From an uncultured Anaerotruncus sp. (GTDB lineage Bacteria > Bacillota > Clostridia > Oscillospirales > Ruminococcaceae), in assembly GCA_904398655.1 (NCBI GenBank), contig CAJFPF010000081.1:1-34683 (forward strand): a DNA stretch of 34,683 nucleotides, given 5' to 3'. A program made the position numbers and the translations under genes. Shown one piece after another: positions 31,839 through 34,683 of this stretch. The stretch's first letter is position 1, and every line of letters begins with the position of its first letter. The notes below the pieces were generated by a model. The model did no database searches, was not told where the DNA came from, and saw nothing but the letters and a program-made list of their open reading frames with translations.

Positions 31839-34604
31839 TTATTCCCGGTACTCCTCGATCTCATACGCTTCGAAGACGTCGCCCTCTTTGATATCGTTGA
31901 ATTTTTGCAGGGCCATGCCGCACTCGTAACCCTTGGCGACCTCCCGCACATCGTCCTTAAACCGCTTCAGGGAGGCCAGCTTGTCGTCCGCAATGATGAT
32001 GCCGTCCCGCACCACGCGGATCTCCGCGTTGCGGGTGATCTTGCCCTCCAGCACATAGCAGCCGGCCACGGCACCCACACCGGAAATCTTGTACACCTGG
32101 CGCACTTCGGCACGTCCCAGGTCCACCTCCCGGGTCTTGGGGGCAAGCATTCCCTTCATAGCGGTCTCCACATCGTTGATGGCGTCGTAGATCACCCGGT
32201 AGAGGCGGATCTCCACCCCGTCCCGCTCGGCATTCTCTTTGGCCACCGGGTCGGGGCGCACATTGAAGCCCACAATGATGGCGCCGGAGGCCTGAGCCAG
32301 CATGACGTCGCTCTCGTTGACAGCGCCCACCGCTCCATGGATCACCTTCACCCGGACCTCGTCGTTGGACAGTTTCTCCAGCGACTGGGTCACCGCCTCC
32401 ACAGAGCCCTGGACGTCCGCCTTTACGATGATGGGCAGCTCCTTCATATCGCCCTGGGCGATGTGGGTGAACAGGTTATCCAAAGTGACCTTCTCAAACG
32501 TCTTGAACTGGGCCTCCTTCTGCTCCTGTTTACGCTGCTCCACCAGCTCCTTGGCCAGGCGCTCGTCCTCTACCGCGTTGAACACGTCGCCGGCGGCAGG
32601 GGCATCGTCCAACCCGGTGATCTCCACAGGGGTAGAGGGGCCGGCGGAATCCACCTTTTCGCCCTTGTCGTTGACCATCACACGCACCCGGCCGAAGGTG
32701 GTCCCCGCAATCACCGCGTCCCCGGTGTGCAGGGTACCCGACTGGATGAGCACGGTGGCCACAGGGCCGCGGCCCTTGTCCAGCTTGGCCTCGATGACGG
32801 TACCCTTGGCCTGGCGGTTGGGGTTGGCCTTCAGCTCGCTGGTGTCCGCCACCAGCTGGATCATCTCCAACAGGTCCGCGATCCCTTCGCCGGTCTTGGC
32901 GGAGACCCGGATGCAGGGTACGTCGCCGCCCCACTCCTCCGGCACCAGGCCGTGCTCGGTGAGCTGCTGCATCACCTTGTCAGGGTTGGCATGGGGTTTA
33001 TCCATCTTATTGACCGCCACGATGATGGAGACCTCTGCCGCCTTGGCATGGTTGATGGCCTCAACCGTCTGGGGCATGATGCCGTCGTCCGCGGCCACCA
33101 CCAGCACCGCAATGTCGGTGACCTGGGCGCCGCGAGCCCGCATGGCGGTGAACGCCGCATGCCCAGGGGTATCCAGGAAGGTCACCGGCCGGCCGTTGAC
33201 CAACACCTGGTAGGCGCCGATGTGCTGGGTGATGCCGCCCGCCTCCCCGGCGGTGACGTTGGCGTGGCGGATGGCGTCCAGAATGGAGGTTTTGCCATGG
33301 TCCACGTGTCCCATGACCACCACCACCGGCGGGCGCTCCACCAGATTGGCCTCGTCGTCCTCCGGCTCCTCAAACAGCCGGTCCTCAATGGTGAGTACCA
33401 CTTCCTTCTCCACCTTGGCGCCAATCTCAATAGCCACCATGGCGCCGGTGTCGTAGTCGATGGTGTCGTTCATCGCCGCCATCACGCCCAAACTCATCAG
33501 GCGCTTGATTACCTCGCCCACCTGTACATGCAGGCGCGCAGCCAGCTCACCCACCGTAAACTCCTCGGGCAGGGTGATCTCCAGGTTTTTGCGGCGCTGG
33601 CGTTCAAGCTCCAACTTCCGGAGCTTGGCCTCCTCCTTCTCCTTGCGGGACATGGCAGGCTTACCCGCACGGCGCTGGGCGCTGCGCTGGGTGAGCTTCT
33701 GTTTCCGAGCGGCCACATCCCGGTTACCCAGCTTGGATTGGGCCAGGGTGTCATACTTCTCGTTGTAACGGTCCAGTTCCACCTGGGTGGCGCCGGCACG
33801 CATATCCACCGTGGCCGAGCCACGCTGGCGGGGTTTCTGGTTGTTTTGCGGCTGGGGCGCTGCTGGGCGCTGCTGTTGCGCCTGGGGCTGCTGGGCCGGA
33901 CGCTGGTTTTGCAAAGCGGCGGGGCGCTGCTGCTGTCCCTGCTGCTGGCCCTGGCGTCCACCGGGCTGCTGCCGTTCCCCACCGCGGCCGTTCGGGCGCT
34001 GTTGGTTCTGCTGCTGGCGGGCGGCGGCGGTGCGGGCTTGGGCCGCGGCCAGGCGCTCCCGCTCCCGGCGCAGGTTTTCCGCCTTCTGCTCCGGGGTCAG
34101 CTGGCTGCCGCCGGCAGGGCGGGCGGGCTGGGCCGCCGGACGCTGCTGGCCCTGCTGTTGGGGGGCCTGCGCAACAGGCTGCGGCTGGCTTTGCGCCGGC
34201 TGCTGAACCGCCGGCTTCTCCTGGGCGGCCTTTTCCTGGGCGGCCTTCTCTTGGGCAGCTTTGGCGTCCGCCTCCTTCTGTGCCATCACCTTGCGCATCG
34301 CCTCCTGACGCTGGGCCGCAATCTGTTGAGCGGTGAGCTTTTTGGGCTTGGACGGTTCCTCCGGTTGCGGGGCCGCCTGGGAGCGCTCCTTGCGGCGGCG
34401 TTCCCCCTCCGCAAAGTAGGCGTCAAAATTTTCCACCTGGTTTTGTTTGGTGTAGTGGTCCAGCACCAGGCTCAACTCCTGCTCATTGAGCGCGGTCATG
34501 CTTTTGCGCTCCCCGTCGAAGTTCTGGGCCAGCAGATCCAGGATATCCTTACTGGGCACCCCCAAATCCCGGGCCACCTCATGCACACGGTATTTTGCGA
34601 TCAT
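31839..34604 (-). CDS. infB: Translation initiation factor IF-2
   Basis: IF-2 is the GTPase that places initiator tRNA on the 30S subunit and drives subunit joining. The 921 residues show an N-terminal IF2_N module (1-50), a long Gln/Ala/Arg-rich linker (about 60-290) with a [16 protein letters not shown] repeat, a second IF2_N-type region (near 345-400), then the G domain with GHVDHGKT (about 427-434), [24 protein letters not shown] and SAKTGEG, and the C-terminal beta-barrel domains. The start at 34604 follows AAGGAGGAGG. It heads the visible part of the cluster; the genes before it lie outside the window. Confidence 0.98.
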   Translation of the reverse strand: MIAKYRVHEVARDLGVPSKDILDLLAQNFDGERKSMTALNEQELSLVLDHYTKQNQVENFDAYFAEGERRRKERSQAAPQPEEPSKPKKLTAQQIAAQRQEAMRKVMAQKEADAKAAQEKAAQEKAAQEKPAVQQPAQSQPQPVAQAPQQQGQQRPAAQPARPAGGSQLTPEQKAENLRRERERLAAAQARTAAARQQQNQQRPNGRGGERQQPGGRQGQQQGQQQRPAALQNQRPAQQPQAQQQRPAAPQPQNNQKPRQRGSATVDMRAGATQVELDRYNEKYDTLAQSKLGNRDVAARKQKLTQRSAQRRAGKPAMSRKEKEEAKLRKLELERQRRKNLEITLPEEFTVGELAARLHVQVGEVIKRLMSLGVMAAMNDTIDYDTGAMVAIEIGAKVEKEVVLTIEDRLFEEPEDDEANLVERPPVVVVMGHVDHGKTSILDAIRHANVTAGEAGGITQHIGAYQVLVNGRPVTFLDTPGHAAFTAMRARGAQVTDIAVLVVAADDGIMPQTVEAINHAKAAEVSIIVAVNKMDKPHANPDKVMQQLTEHGLVPEEWGGDVPCIRVSAKTGEGIADLLEMIQLVADTSELKANPNRQAKGTVIEAKLDKGRGPVATVLIQSGTLHTGDAVIAGTTFGRVRVMVNDKGEKVDSAGPSTPVEITGLDDAPAAGDVFNAVEDERLAKELVEQRKQEQKEAQFKTFEKVTLDNLFTHIAQGDMKELPIIVKADVQGSVEAVTQSLEKLSNDEVRVKVIHGAVGAVNESDVMLAQASGAIIVGFNVRPDPVAKENAERDGVEIRLYRVIYDAINDVETAMKGMLAPKTREVDLGRAEVRQVYKISGVGAVAGCYVLEGKITRNAEIRVVRDGIIIADDKLASLKRFKDDVREVAKGYECGMALQKFNDIKEGDVFEAYEIEEYRE

Positions 34605-34683
34605 AAAATCAAATCCTCCTCCTTGCGCGGTATCGCTGGGGCGTTCGCAAACCACAGGCAATGCCGCGAGGTTGGAACGCGAA
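34601..34683 (-). CDS. Possible 3' end of the gene preceding infB (frame uncertain)
   Basis: In one minus-strand frame the sequence is open from the window edge to a TGA that overlaps the infB ATG (ATGA), the junction style of this genome. A second frame is open up to a TGA about 10 bases earlier. In many Bacillota the preceding genes are ylxR and ylxQ, but the 26 codons visible are too few to identify. Confidence 0.25.
   Translation of the reverse strand, partial: RVPTSRHCLWFANAPAIPRKEEDLIL

Noticed and set aside
1-34683. CRISPR arrays, tRNA or rRNA genes, insertion sequences, prophage genes
   Set aside because: No regularly spaced repeats, no cloverleaf, no transposase or integrase frame was seen.

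Overview
The window reads as the chromosome of a GC-rich, spore-forming member of the Bacillota, most probably a gut-type clostridium of the Oscillospirales. This placement is inference. It rests on high GC with GC-rich third positions, strong AGGAGG-type ribosome binding sites, sigma-A promoters with 16-17 bp spacers, a spoIID gene, and the conserved order infB-rbfA-nrnA-truB-ribF-rpsO-pnp. No rRNA, tRNA, insertion sequence, phage gene or CRISPR array was seen.

Layout. (1) 1-1141, plus strand: the 3' part of a sugar isomerase of the L-fucose/L-arabinose isomerase superfamily, ending at a bidirectional terminator. (2) 1256-11359, minus strand: one long catabolic operon, in transcription order a family-5 solute-binding lipoprotein, two permeases and two ATPases of an Opp/Dpp-type ABC importer, an FGGY sugar kinase, UlaG (L-ascorbate-6-phosphate lactonase), a cytoplasmic FG-GAP-like protein of unknown function, and UlaE (L-ribulose-5-phosphate/L-xylulose-5-phosphate 3-epimerase). 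(3) 11648-13652, minus strand: a DeoR-type regulator followed by a Cys/Met-metabolism PLP enzyme. (4) 13924-16903, plus strand: MarR regulator, FtsH and an M50 site-2 protease in one operon, then TspO (17009-17479) starting at a TTG codon. (5) 17547-19880, minus strand: an aminotransferase and a SpoIID homologue. (6) 20020-22532, plus strand: citrate synthase and an unknown multi-spanning membrane protein, each with a good promoter. (7) 22591-25605, minus strand: proB, proA and an unknown membrane-anchored protein with a Ser/Glu tail. (8) 25793-34604, minus strand: the translation and RNA-processing cluster infB, rbfA, nrnA, truB, ribF, rpsO and pnp.

The most interesting part is region 2. UlaG and UlaE belong to the L-ascorbate fermentation pathway, in which ascorbate normally enters and is phosphorylated by the phosphotransferase system UlaABC. 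Here no PTS gene is present. The same operon has an ABC importer and an ATP-dependent FGGY kinase. The simplest reading is import of free ascorbate, or a related lactone, followed by phosphorylation by the kinase, lactone opening by UlaG and later epimerisation by UlaE. The decarboxylase UlaD and the 4-epimerase UlaF are not in the window. An unassigned propeller-like protein sits between ulaG and ulaE, where a missing step could lie. The DeoR gene upstream shares a GTTCAAAT motif between its own promoter region and that of the transporter operon, which suggests it regulates the operon.

The housekeeping cluster also holds several RNA structures: a long pnp leader hairpin, a possible rpsO leader, and a strong hairpin between infB and rbfA.
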